DNA of 64,000 bases from Trebonia sp963759545 (GCA_963759545.1 CAVXAB010000016.1:16436-80435); one strand, 5' to 3'; positions 9,202 to 18,100 are shown, counted from the first letter of the stretch. The notes: a model not told the origin generated them from the letters alone. Translations and numbers: made by a program.

Positions 9202-10392
9202 ATGCGGGAGACGACAAACCAGCGAATTCCGGTTCTGACTCGGACCGAACGCCGCGGATTCGCCTTCCTAACCGTCACGCACATTGTGGACGATGTCTAT
9301 TCAGGGGCAGTGCCCGCGCTGCTGCCCTTCCTGGCTCTCGAGCGGCACTACAGCTACGCCGGGTTGACCGGGATCGTGCTGGCCGGAACGCTTCTGGCCA
9401 GCGTGGTGCAGCCTGGGTTCGGCGCGCTAACCGACAAGTACCGGAACCTGGGGTGGCTGGTTGCCGCGGGCTTGCTGACGGCCGGTCTCGGCATCGGCCT
9501 GTCCGGTTTGGGGGACAGTTACCTGATTACCTGGGTGGCGGTGGCCGCTTCCGGTATCGGCGTGGCCGCCTATCATCCCGAGGCGACCCGGGTTGCCCGG
9601 GGCCTGGCCGGTGACTCGACCCAGGCCATGAGCTGGTTCACGGTCGGCGGCAACGCCGGGATCGCGCTGGGTCCGGTCATCGTCACGCCGGTGCTGCTGG
9701 CGACCCGGCTGCACGGCACGCCCCTGCTCGCGGTGCCGGCCGTGGTCATGGGCGCGGTCCTGCTCGTCCGGCGCCCGTGGCGCGCTCCCGAGATTATGGC
9801 GCGCGAGGCCGGGCGCAGGCGGGCCGCAGCCGGGCGGGCCGACGACTGGCGCGGATTCGCCTGGCTGACCACGGTGGTCGTGCTCAGGTCGGTGGCCTAC
9901 TTCGGGGTGGCATCGATGGTGGCCCTGTTCGCCATCCGGCACTTCCACGAGCCGACCGTGGTCGGCTCGGCCACCCTGGCGGTCTTCATCGGCGCCGGCG
10001 TGATCGGCACGCTGAGCGGCGGCTGGCTGGCCGACCACTGGCACCGCCTGGGCGTGCTGCGGCTAAGTTACGGGCTGTCGGCCTTGATTGCGCCCCTGTT
10101 GGTGATCGCGCCCGACATAGGGGTGCTGCTCCTGGTCGTCTTTGCTCTCGGCATCGCGCTGTTTGCGCCGTTCGCGGTGCAGGTCACGCTGGGCCAGGAC
10201 TTCCTGCCCAACCGGCTCGGCGTGGCCAGTGGTGTCACCTTGGGGCTGGCCGTCTCGATCGGCGGGTTGACCAGCCCGCTGTTCGGGCTGCTCGCCGACG
10301 GCCACGGGCTGACCACCGCACTGGCCGCTATCGCAGTCATGCCGGCCGTCGCCTGCGCGCTATCTCTCCTAGTCCGTGATCCCCGCACATGA
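9202..10392 (+). CDS. MFS transporter, Fsr (fosmidomycin-resistance) type
   Basis: A 396-residue membrane protein with about 12 transmembrane segments. The N-terminus FLTVTHIVDDVYSGAVPALL and the loop GFGALTDKYRNLG, followed by GIGVAAYHPEATRVARG, match Fsr-like exporters, in which the YHPEA motif is characteristic. Later segments include GVIGTLSGGWLADHW and GLTSPLFGLLADGHG. ATG 9202 is chosen because the family begins near TERRGFAFL; no good ribosome site is visible. It probably exports a small hydrophilic compound; the substrate cannot be inferred. It ends 24 bp from the convergent lipoprotein gene. Confidence 0.85.
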   Translation: MRETTNQRIPVLTRTERRGFAFLTVTHIVDDVYSGAVPALLPFLALERHYSYAGLTGIVLAGTLLASVVQPGFGALTDKYRNLGWLVAAGLLTAGLGIGLSGLGDSYLITWVAVAASGIGVAAYHPEATRVARGLAGDSTQAMSWFTVGGNAGIALGPVIVTPVLLATRLHGTPLLAVPAVVMGAVLLVRRPWRAPEIMAREAGRRRAAAGRADDWRGFAWLTTVVVLRSVAYFGVASMVALFAIRHFHEPTVVGSATLAVFIGAGVIGTLSGGWLADHWHRLGVLRLSYGLSALIAPLLVIAPDIGVLLLVVFALGIALFAPFAVQVTLGQDFLPNRLGVASGVTLGLAVSIGGLTSPLFGLLADGHGLTTALAAIAVMPAVACALSLLVRDPRT

Positions 10393-10416
10393 TCACCTGG
10401 GTTGAGCCGGAAGGCC

Positions 10417-11550
10417 TTACCTGGTCTGCACCGTGATCACCACGCGCCGGTTGGCCGCCAGCCCGCCCGGGATCTGGTCGCGATCGCCGTAGCCGTGCGC
10501 CGAGAGCCGCGATGCGCTCACCCCGCACCCCTCCAAGTAAGAGGCCACGAGTCCCGCCCGGGCCTGCGAGAGGGCCAGGCCGTCGCCCCCGCCGATCGCG
10601 GCCGTGTAGCCGGCTATGTGGGCCGTGGCGGTGGGATAGGTCGCTGTGAGATCGCGGCACACCTCGCCGAGAACCGCGTCGGCGCCCGGCAGCAGGACGG
10701 CCTGCTCCGGCTTGAACAGCACCGACGCAGGCAGCGGGATGATGATCTCCCGGTGCGCGGGACTGGCCCAGGTCGTGGCGGCGACCTGGCCGCCGGCTGG
10801 GAAGATCAGGGTGCTGTCCCACAGGACCAGGTGCCCGCCGCAGGCGGCGAAGAACTCCCGCCAGAACTCCCTGAGCTGCTCGTCCTGCAGCGCGGTGAAC
10901 CCGGCCGGTGCTGGATCGACCATGTAGACGTTCCAGCCGGAGCAGCTGGCCGCCTGCGCCAGCCCTTGGGCCTTCACCTGCGCCAGCGCCTGCGCGGGGT
11001 CCGCCAGCTGGACAGGATCGGCGAGATCCACGGCTCCTGCCGTCTGCTCGGCGTCGCCGAAGATAATCACGTCGGGGTGCGCGGCGTTCAGCTCGTCGAG
11101 ATGATTTTCCATGGCCCGGATGCCGCTGATGAGGTCGACCGGACTCGGCACGATAGCGGTCTCCTCTTCGCCGAACGCCTTCACCATCTCGTCCTCAGCT
11201 TGCTTCACCTGCGTCTGGCGGATGAGGCTGTTCTGGCCATCGGTGCTGGCCAGCGGAGCGTTGAACGTCACATCCGACGAGCCCGGGCCGGTCCCGAACC
11301 GGTCGATGACCACCCGGGCGCGGAACTGCCCTGCCGTGCTGGCCACCTGCCTGGCCTCGACGGTCCAGGCCGCACGTCGGCCGCGGTCGGCTGGATTCGT
11401 GCCGACGAGCATCCCGGTAGTGGGGATGCTCGCGGTCGCGGTGGACGCCGACGGGCCGGGCGAGACCGGTTGTTTCGCTGTCGAAACGCATCCCGTCAGC
11501 GCAAGTGCCCCCGTCGCAACCAGGGCGGCGGGCCACAGGAGCCTCTTCAT
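10417..11550 (-). CDS. Lipoprotein with C-terminal OmpA-like peptidoglycan-binding domain
   Basis: 377 residues. The signal peptide MKRLLWPAALVATGALALTG precedes a lipobox cysteine (LTGC), so the protein should be lipid-anchored outside the membrane. Residues about 45-260 form a domain I do not recognise, with a rhodanese- or VWA-like alternation (PDVIIFGD, GWNVYMVDP, GGHLVLWDS). The last 110 residues are an OmpA domain: ASVLFKPEQ, AHIAGYTA, LSQARAGLVASYLEGCGV, RLSAHGYGD and ANRRVVITV. AGGGAGAAAG provides the ribosome site. It is transcribed divergently from the membrane/VWA pair with 86-89 bp between them, so the three may work together in the envelope. Confidence 0.8.
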   Translation of the reverse strand: MKRLLWPAALVATGALALTGCVSTAKQPVSPGPSASTATASIPTTGMLVGTNPADRGRRAAWTVEARQVASTAGQFRARVVIDRFGTGPGSSDVTFNAPLASTDGQNSLIRQTQVKQAEDEMVKAFGEEETAIVPSPVDLISGIRAMENHLDELNAAHPDVIIFGDAEQTAGAVDLADPVQLADPAQALAQVKAQGLAQAASCSGWNVYMVDPAPAGFTALQDEQLREFWREFFAACGGHLVLWDSTLIFPAGGQVAATTWASPAHREIIIPLPASVLFKPEQAVLLPGADAVLGEVCRDLTATYPTATAHIAGYTAAIGGGDGLALSQARAGLVASYLEGCGVSASRLSAHGYGDRDQIPGGLAANRRVVITVQTR

Positions 11551-11572
11551 GTTTTCTTTCTCCCTATAGGTC

Positions 11573-11600
11573 TTGACCAGCTGATGTAGTGCACTAGTAT
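11573..11600 (+). promoter_or_regulatory. Promoter for the membrane protein/VWA operon
   Basis: TTGACC (11573-11578) and TAGTAT (11595-11600) with a 16-bp spacer, about 40 bp before ATG 11640 and its AGAGAGG ribosome site. It lies in the short region shared with the divergent lipoprotein gene. Confidence 0.5.
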
Positions 11601-11639
11601 TTCACATGTAGGTCAATCGAACAAGAGAGGTGAATCGTG

Positions 11640-12987
11640 ATGGACAACGGAAAGCTGAGCTGGACGGCCAGGTTCGGCCGGGGCTTCGCGCCGGTCACGG
11701 TCAGGCCCGGCTCCTGGCTCCGCACCCGCTACGGCGACGACGAAGCCGAGACGATGGCCCAAGAAGACGGCGACGTCCGGCTCCTCGGGCCGCCCGGGGA
11801 GCCGGGGAACCGCGTCCTATTCGGCGAGCTGGCGGTGTGGGAGGCGCCGATCACCGGCGCGCTGGGCGTCCGGCACCACCTCGACGGCAGACTCGGGAAG
11901 ATCCGGGCGAGGCACGCGCGAAAAATCCAGGCCTTCTGGCCCGCCAAGGCCAAGGCGCGCGAGGAGCTCGTCCGGGTGCTCGGGGAGAACGCCGAGCAGG
12001 AGGGCCTGCGGCGCCGGCTGGCCGGGATGGGCCTGGAACGGCCGGTGGCTCGGTGGGGAGAGACGGTGTTCCTGGGCATACTCGGGATCGGCGATCTCAC
12101 CATGACCTCTGTCTCGTTCATGGTGCTGAACATCTCGGATCGGCCGTTCGTCAGCTGGTTGCCGTTCTCGGCGCTGACCCTGGCGGCGATCCCAGTGGTG
12201 GGGGGCATGCTGGGAGCCGCACACTTCCTGGGCGAGAGCATCAGGGCTTATCGCCACGAGCCGGGCCAGCGCCCGGTGGTCATCGGCGCCACGAGCCTGG
12301 CCGGTGGCCTCGGCCTGGCCCTGTCCATCGCGGCGATCAGGAGCGCCTTCCTCGCCGCTAACGGGGTTTTGCCTGTGTCGCTGCCCTTTATTGGCATCCA
12401 GCTCGGTCTTTTCGCGGTGGCCACGGCGGCCAGCACTTGGGCGGCTCACCCCTTTCAGGCCCAGTGGAGGGCAGCCGTCCGCGCCGCGCGCCGCACCCGC
12501 CGCGGCTACCGCGCGGCTCGCCGCAGGCCGGCTGGCTGGCCGGGTCAACCAGCAGGCGGCCCGCCACCTCGCTGTCATCAGTAGCGCGGCCAGCGCCGCG
12601 CAGGCCCTCCTGTCGGACGGGACGCGGCAGCGTTACCTGTACCGGCGCAGCTATGCCCTGGTATCCGCACCGGAGTCGGCCCAAGATCTCTGGGCCCCGC
12701 CGGCTCCGCCCGAGCTGCCCAGGGAGGTCCTGGACCTGCTGGAGTACCCGGACGGCATCAGGACGGGCAGCAACGTCGCGCCGCTGGAGTCGGTCACCCT
12801 GAATGACCTCGACGCGGTCTGGGAGAACCTGCAGCGGCAGGCCCTGGACGAGGTGGATGCCGCCCGGCGGGCGGGCGACGAGCGCAGGCCGGCCCCGGCC
12901 AGCATCCCAGGCCGCTACCCGCTGAACGGCGTCTCGCGGGAACTGGCGTCGGTGCCCGCGCCGGCGCCCGGGGCCGGTGAATCATGA
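11640..12987 (+). CDS. Uncharacterised membrane protein, frame-shifted in this sequence
   Basis: About 448 residues if a +1 shift between roughly 12520 and 12545 is bridged. A cytosolic N-terminus of about 135 residues precedes four hydrophobic segments (TVFLGILGIGDLTM, ALTLAAIPVVGGMLGAAHFL, GATSLAGGLGLALSIAA, FIGIQLGLFAVATAAS). After an Arg-rich stretch (RAARRTRRGYRAARRR) the second frame resumes with RVNQQAARHLAVISSAASA and continues for about 140 soluble residues to the stop. The stop overlaps the next start (ATGA), so the two genes are coupled. I recognise no family. The break could be a sequencing indel or real inactivation. Confidence 0.65.
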
Positions 12988-13769
12988 GCGCGCTCCGGTC
13001 CTGCCGGGTGCGCGGGGTGAACCTGGCGGCGGGCGGCGGACGTGCCGCCCGGTCGGGCGCCACGGCCGCGGGGCCCGGCTACCACCGTGAGGCCGGGCCG
13101 GTCCGGCTGCCCGGCCTGGCTGGTGCGCCACTGACCGTCATCCGCCAGCGAGTCGCCAGCCTCGACGTCATCTTCGCCATCGATGACTCCGAGTCGGTGT
13201 ACGGGCCGGACGGCACCGACCCACGGGGGGCCAGGAATGCCGCCTGCCTATCCGTCATCGACCTGATGAGCCGTTACGGGGGCGGCCGCGCTGGCGTCGT
13301 CCACTGGGGTGACGTCGCGCCGGCCAGTATGGCCCTAGCCCCCGTGTCCGTGCATCGCGGACGGCTGCGCCGGGAGCTTAGGCTGCAGCCGGTGCTAGGC
13401 GGCACCCAGCCGGCCGTGGCCCTGGCCCGGGTGCGCGAACTCATCCACGGGACCGGTTCCGGCCGCACGCTCGCGGTTCTCCTGATAACTGACGGCCAGG
13501 ACCTCGGTGCCGGGCTCGGACCGGCCCTCGAGCAACTGCCGGCTCGCAGCGTCCACCTGATCCTCGTGGACCCATCCGGCGACTGTTGGGGCCAGGAGAC
13601 CGCGTGGCGGCAACTGCCCTGGGGATCCTTCACCCGGCTGGAGAACCTCACTGATCGCAAGCGCCTAGCCTGGGAAAGCGGCGCGGTCATCGCCCGCAGT
13701 GTCGGCCTGAGGCCGAAAAGAAATCCCGCTCTTGACATCCCGGGCCTGAAACCTCCCCATAGAGGGTAG
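12984..13769 (+). CDS. von Willebrand factor A (VWA) domain protein
   Basis: 261 residues, cytosolic by sequence. The core is a VWA fold with a metal-ion-dependent adhesion site: SLDVIFAIDDSESVYGPDG supplies the DxSxS-type motif (D-D-S-E-S), the Thr lies in VLGGTQPAVALARV, and the Asp in LAVLLITDGQDLG. The N-terminal 45 residues are Gly/Arg-rich and poorly structured. It starts inside the stop codon of the membrane protein gene, so the two proteins probably act together; an OmpA-domain lipoprotein gene is divergent from them. The ligand and process are unknown. Confidence 0.8.
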   Translation: MSALRSCRVRGVNLAAGGGRAARSGATAAGPGYHREAGPVRLPGLAGAPLTVIRQRVASLDVIFAIDDSESVYGPDGTDPRGARNAACLSVIDLMSRYGGGRAGVVHWGDVAPASMALAPVSVHRGRLRRELRLQPVLGGTQPAVALARVRELIHGTGSGRTLAVLLITDGQDLGAGLGPALEQLPARSVHLILVDPSGDCWGQETAWRQLPWGSFTRLENLTDRKRLAWESGAVIARSVGLRPKRNPALDIPGLKPPHRG

Positions 13770-13817
13770 TACGTTTGTAGGCCTAGTGTCGGATCTGTGG
13801 AAGGGGGGCTGGGTTCG

Positions 13818-14279
13818 ATGACGCCGCATGAAGGAGCTCAGGATCAGGTCAACAGCGATAAGCCTGACGTCTACACCACTCGTCAGCTCAACCAGCGGAC
13901 GGCTCTCGTAATCGACCACGTACTCAAGGATGGTCCGGCCCTGATCACCAGGCTCGGACGTTTCGTGGCCATGCTTACGCCGCTCGAGCAGAACCTTGAA
14001 TCACGTGTGCTCAGTGAGATGGCCCGGGAAATCGGCCACGCTAGACCGGGAACATCATCCCAGGTCAGCGACCGGAAACCCGAGGTCTACACCATACGTC
14101 AGCTCGGCCAGCAGACGGCTTTCATCATCGACCAAATCGAGAAGAACGGCCCTGCTCTGATCACCCGGAATGGTCATTTCGTCGTCATGATCAGCCCGCT
14201 CGGGGGAGACGTCGAAGCACGTGTGCTGAGTGAGATGGCCCGGGAAATCGGCCAGCGCGGACCGGGCGCATCATTCTAG
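13818..14279 (+). CDS. Tandemly duplicated Phd/YefM-like antitoxin-type protein
   Basis: 153 residues from ATG 13818, which has AAGGGGGG ten bases upstream (GTG 13797 in the same frame is less likely). The protein is two near-identical units, about residues 15-78 and 86-150. Unit 1 contains VYTTRQLNQRTALVIDHV, GPALITRLGRFVAML and RVLSEMAREIG. Unit 2 contains VYTIRQLGQQTAFIIDQI, GPALITRNGHFVVMI and RVLSEMAREIG. Each has the pattern of the Phd/YefM DNA-binding domain, which is normally present once per chain, so this looks like a covalent dimer. Two RelE-like genes follow. An antitoxin or repressor role is inferred from family resemblance only. Confidence 0.7.
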   Translation: MTPHEGAQDQVNSDKPDVYTTRQLNQRTALVIDHVLKDGPALITRLGRFVAMLTPLEQNLESRVLSEMAREIGHARPGTSSQVSDRKPEVYTIRQLGQQTAFIIDQIEKNGPALITRNGHFVVMISPLGGDVEARVLSEMAREIGQRGPGASF

Positions 14280-14417
14280 ATTCCGACAGGACCGGTATTC
14301 TGACCGTTTCGGCCGAGTTGCCTGCTGTTACAAATTACGCCGGCCCGACCTGACTTGCCCGCGTATGCCAGGGTTAACAAAACGCTCCTCGGGGAGGAGT
14401 TGCCAGAGGGGGGTCCG

Positions 14418-14771
14418 ATGGCCGGAGTTCGCTGGTCGCGCTGGGCTGAAACCAGGCTGGAATTGATAAGCCGGGCCACGCGCGACCAGCTAGTCAGCAG
14501 CGCGGGAAAGATCTTGCACGACATGACGCCAGCCCACCTCCGCCACGACGGGGGCTATGTGGGCGAGATCATGTGGCACCGCGGGATCCCCTGCGGGATG
14601 GTGTCCGAGGAACTCCTGGCGCAAGAGGACGACGACGGCCCCTGGAACTACTTCCTGTTCTACGTCGCGCTGCCGCCGCAGACGGACGAGTCCGATCCGT
14701 ACCAGACTTTTGAGGTCGTGGACGTCTGCAGCGTGGCCGAGGTTGCCCGGCGGTGGAAAGCCGGGGGATAG
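14418..14771 (+). CDS. Small RelE/ParE-like protein with DDGPWNY motif (A)
   Basis: 117 residues from ATG 14418, preceded by AGAGGGGGG. The opening VRWSRWAETRLELI resembles the first helix of RelE/ParE-type toxins. The middle has GEIMWHRGIPCGM and the strand DDGPWNYFLFYVALP, shared with the convergent neighbour at 14803-15228. It lies 138 bp behind the doubled Phd-like gene, in the position expected for a toxin. No catalytic set can be assigned with certainty. It could also be an inactive relative. Function inferred. Confidence 0.55.
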   Translation: MAGVRWSRWAETRLELISRATRDQLVSSAGKILHDMTPAHLRHDGGYVGEIMWHRGIPCGMVSEELLAQEDDDGPWNYFLFYVALPPQTDESDPYQTFEVVDVCSVAEVARRWKAGG

Positions 14772-14802
14772 CTCTCCCGGATCAGAACCAGTGGCCGGGC
14801 AC

Positions 14803-15228
14803 TTAGCTGCCGTCCTGGATCTGCTCCCAGATCCGTTCGCCGATCTGGAGACGGCTCCGGACAGCCAGGACCAAGAATCTGGCCGGGACGACGGCGCTCC
14901 GGTAGAAGAGCACGTAGTTCCAGGGGCCGTCATCGGCTAGATCCGGGAGCCACGACTTCCGGCGTTCGGTTTCATAGTCCCACCCGCGGCGCCACATGAC
15001 CTCGCCTTCAATGCCTTCGGAGCGGCGATCCCCGTCGGCCGAAGGCCTGATCACATGCAGAGTCACGTCAGCGTTGCGTTTGAGCTCAGTTCGTACGCCC
15101 TGATCGTCGACGAGCCGCAGCAGATCAGACTCTGCCTCCGGCGTCCACCGCACGCGCGGCGCTTCCGCCCTCCGCGTGTCTCTGACGGGTGGTGTGGGCG
15201 ACTGCCCGGCACGGGGGATGGTGTTCAT
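14803..15228 (-). CDS. Small RelE/ParE-like protein with DDGPWNY motif (B)
   Basis: 141 residues. After a 25-residue leader it reads VRWTPEAESDLLRLVDDQG, a RelE-like first helix, then GEVMWRRGWDYETER, DDGPWNYVLFYRSAVVPA and FLVLAVRSRLQIGERIWEQI. The YVLFYR...LVLAV pattern is like the last strands of RelE-fold toxins. It is a paralogue of the convergent protein at 14418-14771, their stops only about 30 bp apart. No antitoxin gene stands directly before it; an inverted repeat at 15308-15332 could be its operator. Confidence 0.55.
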   Translation of the reverse strand: MNTIPRAGQSPTPPVRDTRRAEAPRVRWTPEAESDLLRLVDDQGVRTELKRNADVTLHVIRPSADGDRRSEGIEGEVMWRRGWDYETERRKSWLPDLADDGPWNYVLFYRSAVVPARFLVLAVRSRLQIGERIWEQIQDGS

Positions 15229-15307
15229 CAGTGGGTTCTCCTTCCCCGTCTTCGGCGTGCTGTCCTGGTCAGGTATCGGATTTGTCCCCTGCGGACCCTT
15301 CCTTGAG

Positions 15308-15332
15308 GCAGGTCATGTGCAGTCTGACCTGC
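15308..15332. promoter_or_regulatory. Inverted repeat upstream of the RelE-like gene B
   Basis: GCAGGTCA (15308-15315) and TGACCTGC (15325-15332) form a perfect 8-bp inverted repeat with a 9-bp spacer, 80 bp before the start at 15228. It fits a dimeric repressor site. It lies within the 335-bp space 15229-15563, in which no other gene or site was found. Confidence 0.4.
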
Positions 15333-15563
15333 GTCAAACACGTTATGGAGCTGTTCCCAGCGATTCCTGGGAGTCTGCCGGGTCGCCCTGGTAAGCTCCT
15401 CCCATTCCGCATGGCAGGCTGGCTATTCGCATCATCCTTACTGCTTGCTCAGACTATTCCCTGGGTCAAGACCACTAAAACGCAGAAGTAGGATGAGTAG
15501 AACAAGTTACTCGGTAGGGCCGCTCAGATAATTGATACCAGTAATGGGGATGGGGAGCTTGCA

Positions 15564-15707
15564 GTGAAGGTTGATACTGCTGTGGCTAAGGTCCTCGGGA
15601 TGCTCGGGGAGCTAGAGGTTCTCCGAGTCCGGGGCATCGGCGGCGCCCAGTCGTGTCCGTTCTCCCGGAGTTCGCAGGTCAGCGCGGCCGCGGCGAACCC
15701 GCGATGA
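15564..15707 (+). CDS. Possible 47-residue upstream ORF coupled to the fusion enzyme
   Basis: GTG 15564 is preceded by GGGGATGGGGAG and the frame ends at TGA 15705-15707, overlapping ATG 15704 of the large fusion gene as ATGA. The predicted peptide starts VKVDTAVAKVLGMLGELEVL, which is amphipathic, and ends in a Ser/Ala-rich tail. It may be a leader ORF that couples translation, or chance. No homologue is recognised. Confidence 0.3.
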   Translation: MKVDTAVAKVLGMLGELEVLRVRGIGGAQSCPFSRSSQVSAAAANPR

Positions 15708-18079
15708 CCACCTCCGAACTCCCAGCGCCCAACCAAGCCACCAGCCTCCGGAGCGACCGGCTGCGGCGGCTGTGGAAAGAACGGCGGCGGGGGCCCCTCA
15801 TCGACGTGTACCACGGCGAGATGCGCTTCCACATGCACCCGCAGGTTCAGCAGGCCGTGCTCGACACCACCGGCAAGCTCCTCATTGAGGACGCGGATCT
15901 GCTCGAGCCGGACGGCGGGCCGTTCGATAAGGCCCAGCCCCGTATTCTCCGGGAGCTGGCGGCTGAGCGCCTGTATGCACGCTGGCGCCAAGCTGGGCTG
16001 GCGGTGAGCGCGGACGACGTCCTGGTCTGTCCGTACAGCAGCCTGGTGATGCTCGAAGCCGTCATGGCCAGCGTGGCCCGGGCCGATGGCATCATCCTGT
16101 GCCCGGAGGGTTTCTACAAGAGCAACCGCCAGCACATCGAGAAGCTCGGCCTGTCGGTACGGCTGATCCCGGCACCTCCGGAGCGCGATGGCAAGATCGA
16201 TCCCTGGCACCTGCGCCGGGCGATCCAGGCCCACCGCGAGCAGTTGTGCGCCCTGCTGCTGACCATGCCCGGTAACCCTCTCATCGCTACATACACGGCG
16301 GATGAGCTTCAGGCCATCGGCCGGGTGCTCATCGAGGAGGACGTGCGCGTCATCATCGACGCGACCCTCGACGCAGTGGTCACCCACTACATGCCGCTGG
16401 CGGCGGTCACGGTCGACTGCGCGGGAACGCCCCAGTCTCTGTTCGACCGGACGGTCACCATCGCGGGCCTGTCCAAGGGGCATCACGCCGTCGGACCGTA
16501 CAAGCTCGGCGCGGCCGTGACCGGTAATGCCGGCTGGCGAGCAGACATCCGCCGCCAGCTCGCCGTGCCGCTGCAGCGGGAGACAACGGCCTTGGCCCGC
16601 GTCGTCCTGGAACGGACGCCCCCGGACTTTTTCGAGAACAACCGCGAGATCATGGGCCAGTCCCAGGATCAAGCCCGGCGGTTGTGCGAGAAGCTGGAGG
16701 GCAGGTTCGGTTTCCCCGCGGTCATCCCTGTCGGCTCATCCCGGCAGGGTCCGTTCTTGCTCATTCGCTTGGCGGATCAGCTGGTGGAGCAAGCGGGCCT
16801 CGAGGACGGCTGGCAGCTGACCGAGGTCCTGCTCGGCGAGGCCGGCCTGGAGACCGTAGCCGGGCCGCTCATGGGCCTACGCGGGCCGATCGTCCGCATC
16901 AACGTGGACGCGCCGCGGATCGGGGTGAAAAAGGACCCCACCCTCTTGGACAAGGTCTTCGATCGCCTGGCCACGCTCGTCCAGGACATTCTTGACGGCA
17001 AGGTGACCTATCGGCGGACCCTCGCCAGCATCGGCGAGCCTCTCCAAGCCGACCTTTCCGGTGTTGCCGACCCGCGTGCCGAGCGCAGCGCGTGCACCAA
17101 GATTGTCGTGCTCAAAGAGGATCAGCCCGGCGAGCACCGGGTGGCGCTTACCCCTCGGGCCTGCGCCGACCTCGGCGCCAAGGGAATGCGCGTATGGGTG
17201 GAATCGGGCGCCGGATCAGGCGCCGGATACGACGACTCGGCGTACATCAAGGCAGGCGCGATCGTCACGGCGATGCGGTCGGAACTGTTCCAGGACGCTG
17301 GCGTCCTTGCCTGGGTCAAGCCGCCCACCGACCTGGACCGCGTGCTGTGCCGCCTTCCCCGCGGGGGCACGATCATCGGGCTTACCCATCCGCTCCATGA
17401 CGACACGGTCGCGCGTGCGGCCCAGCGCCGGGATCTCCGCGTAGAGTCAGTGGAACTCCTGGCCCAGCAGGAGATCTTGCCCGCACAGGACGCGTTGGCG
17501 GCGATGAGCCGCTTCGCAGGCCGGATCGCGCTGACTGAGGCTCTCGACCTCCGCGACCGCCTCGGACACCATGGTCCGCAGCGCGTCCTGGTCATCGGCG
17601 CCGGGCACGCGGGCCTGCAGGCAGCCCAGCTGGCTGGCGTTCTCGGACACAGCGTCGTAGTCGCGTCCACCGGGCAGCACCGCCGCCACGAGGTGGAACG
17701 GTGGCCCGGCGCGGCTTATTGCGACATCGCCGTCGCGGCGGGGAACGCCGCAGAGAACACGATCGGTCAGCAGCAGGTTCTGTCCCTGGTCATCGCGTCC
17801 CGTCAGCCTGAGGTGATCATCGTGGCGGCCAAGCACTTGGGCGAGAGGTCCCCCTTCTTGCTGCCGGCCGAGACGCTGGACCGCCTGCCGGGCGATACCG
17901 TAGTCATCGACCTCAACACCACCCGGGGAGGCAGTGCGGCCGGCAGCCAGGTGGACCGGCAACGGCGGACCGACAATGGTGTGTGGATCTGTAACCGCAG
18001 CAACTACCCGAGCGCTGAGCCCTCCGAAGCCAGCTCCGCCTACGCGGCCTGTCTCGTCAGCATCCTGACCAGGGAGTGA
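15704..18079 (+). CDS. Fusion of a fold-type I PLP aminotransferase with an alanine dehydrogenase/PNT-like domain
   Basis: 791 residues. Residues about 30-440 are a class I/II aminotransferase-like domain: VLVCPYSSLVMLEAVMAS, LLLTMPGNPLIATYTADEL, VRVIIDATLDAV, and the PLP lysine in TIAGLSKGHHAVGPYKLG (K258). From about 466 an AlaDH/PNT N-terminal domain begins: KIVVLKEDQPGEHRVALTP, then WVKPPTDLD and GLTHPLHDD, which keep the Lys and His found in alanine dehydrogenase active sites. The Rossmann motif VLVIGAGHAGLQAAQLAG is at about 630. This would join transamination to NAD(P)-dependent oxidoreduction of an amino or keto acid; the substrate is unknown. GTG 15653 is an alternative start. A GntR gene is convergent 21 bp downstream. 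Confidence 0.8.
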   Translation: MTTSELPAPNQATSLRSDRLRRLWKERRRGPLIDVYHGEMRFHMHPQVQQAVLDTTGKLLIEDADLLEPDGGPFDKAQPRILRELAAERLYARWRQAGLAVSADDVLVCPYSSLVMLEAVMASVARADGIILCPEGFYKSNRQHIEKLGLSVRLIPAPPERDGKIDPWHLRRAIQAHREQLCALLLTMPGNPLIATYTADELQAIGRVLIEEDVRVIIDATLDAVVTHYMPLAAVTVDCAGTPQSLFDRTVTIAGLSKGHHAVGPYKLGAAVTGNAGWRADIRRQLAVPLQRETTALARVVLERTPPDFFENNREIMGQSQDQARRLCEKLEGRFGFPAVIPVGSSRQGPFLLIRLADQLVEQAGLEDGWQLTEVLLGEAGLETVAGPLMGLRGPIVRINVDAPRIGVKKDPTLLDKVFDRLATLVQDILDGKVTYRRTLASIGEPLQADLSGVADPRAERSACTKIVVLKEDQPGEHRVALTPRACADLGAKGMRVWVESGAGSGAGYDDSAYIKAGAIVTAMRSELFQDAGVLAWVKPPTDLDRVLCRLPRGGTIIGLTHPLHDDTVARAAQRRDLRVESVELLAQQEILPAQDALAAMSRFAGRIALTEALDLRDRLGHHGPQRVLVIGAGHAGLQAAQLAGVLGHSVVVASTGQHRRHEVERWPGAAYCDIAVAAGNAAENTIGQQQVLSLVIASRQPEVIIVAAKHLGERSPFLLPAETLDRLPGDTVVIDLNTTRGGSAAGSQVDRQRRTDNGVWICNRSNYPSAEPSEASSAYAACLVSILTRE

Positions 18080-18100
18080 GCGGCCATGAGCACGCGCCCG

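Noticed and set aside
11573..13769. Zorya-like defence system
   Set aside because: An OmpA-domain protein is present, but there is no MotA-like ZorA, helicase or nuclease, and the OmpA protein is a lipoprotein.
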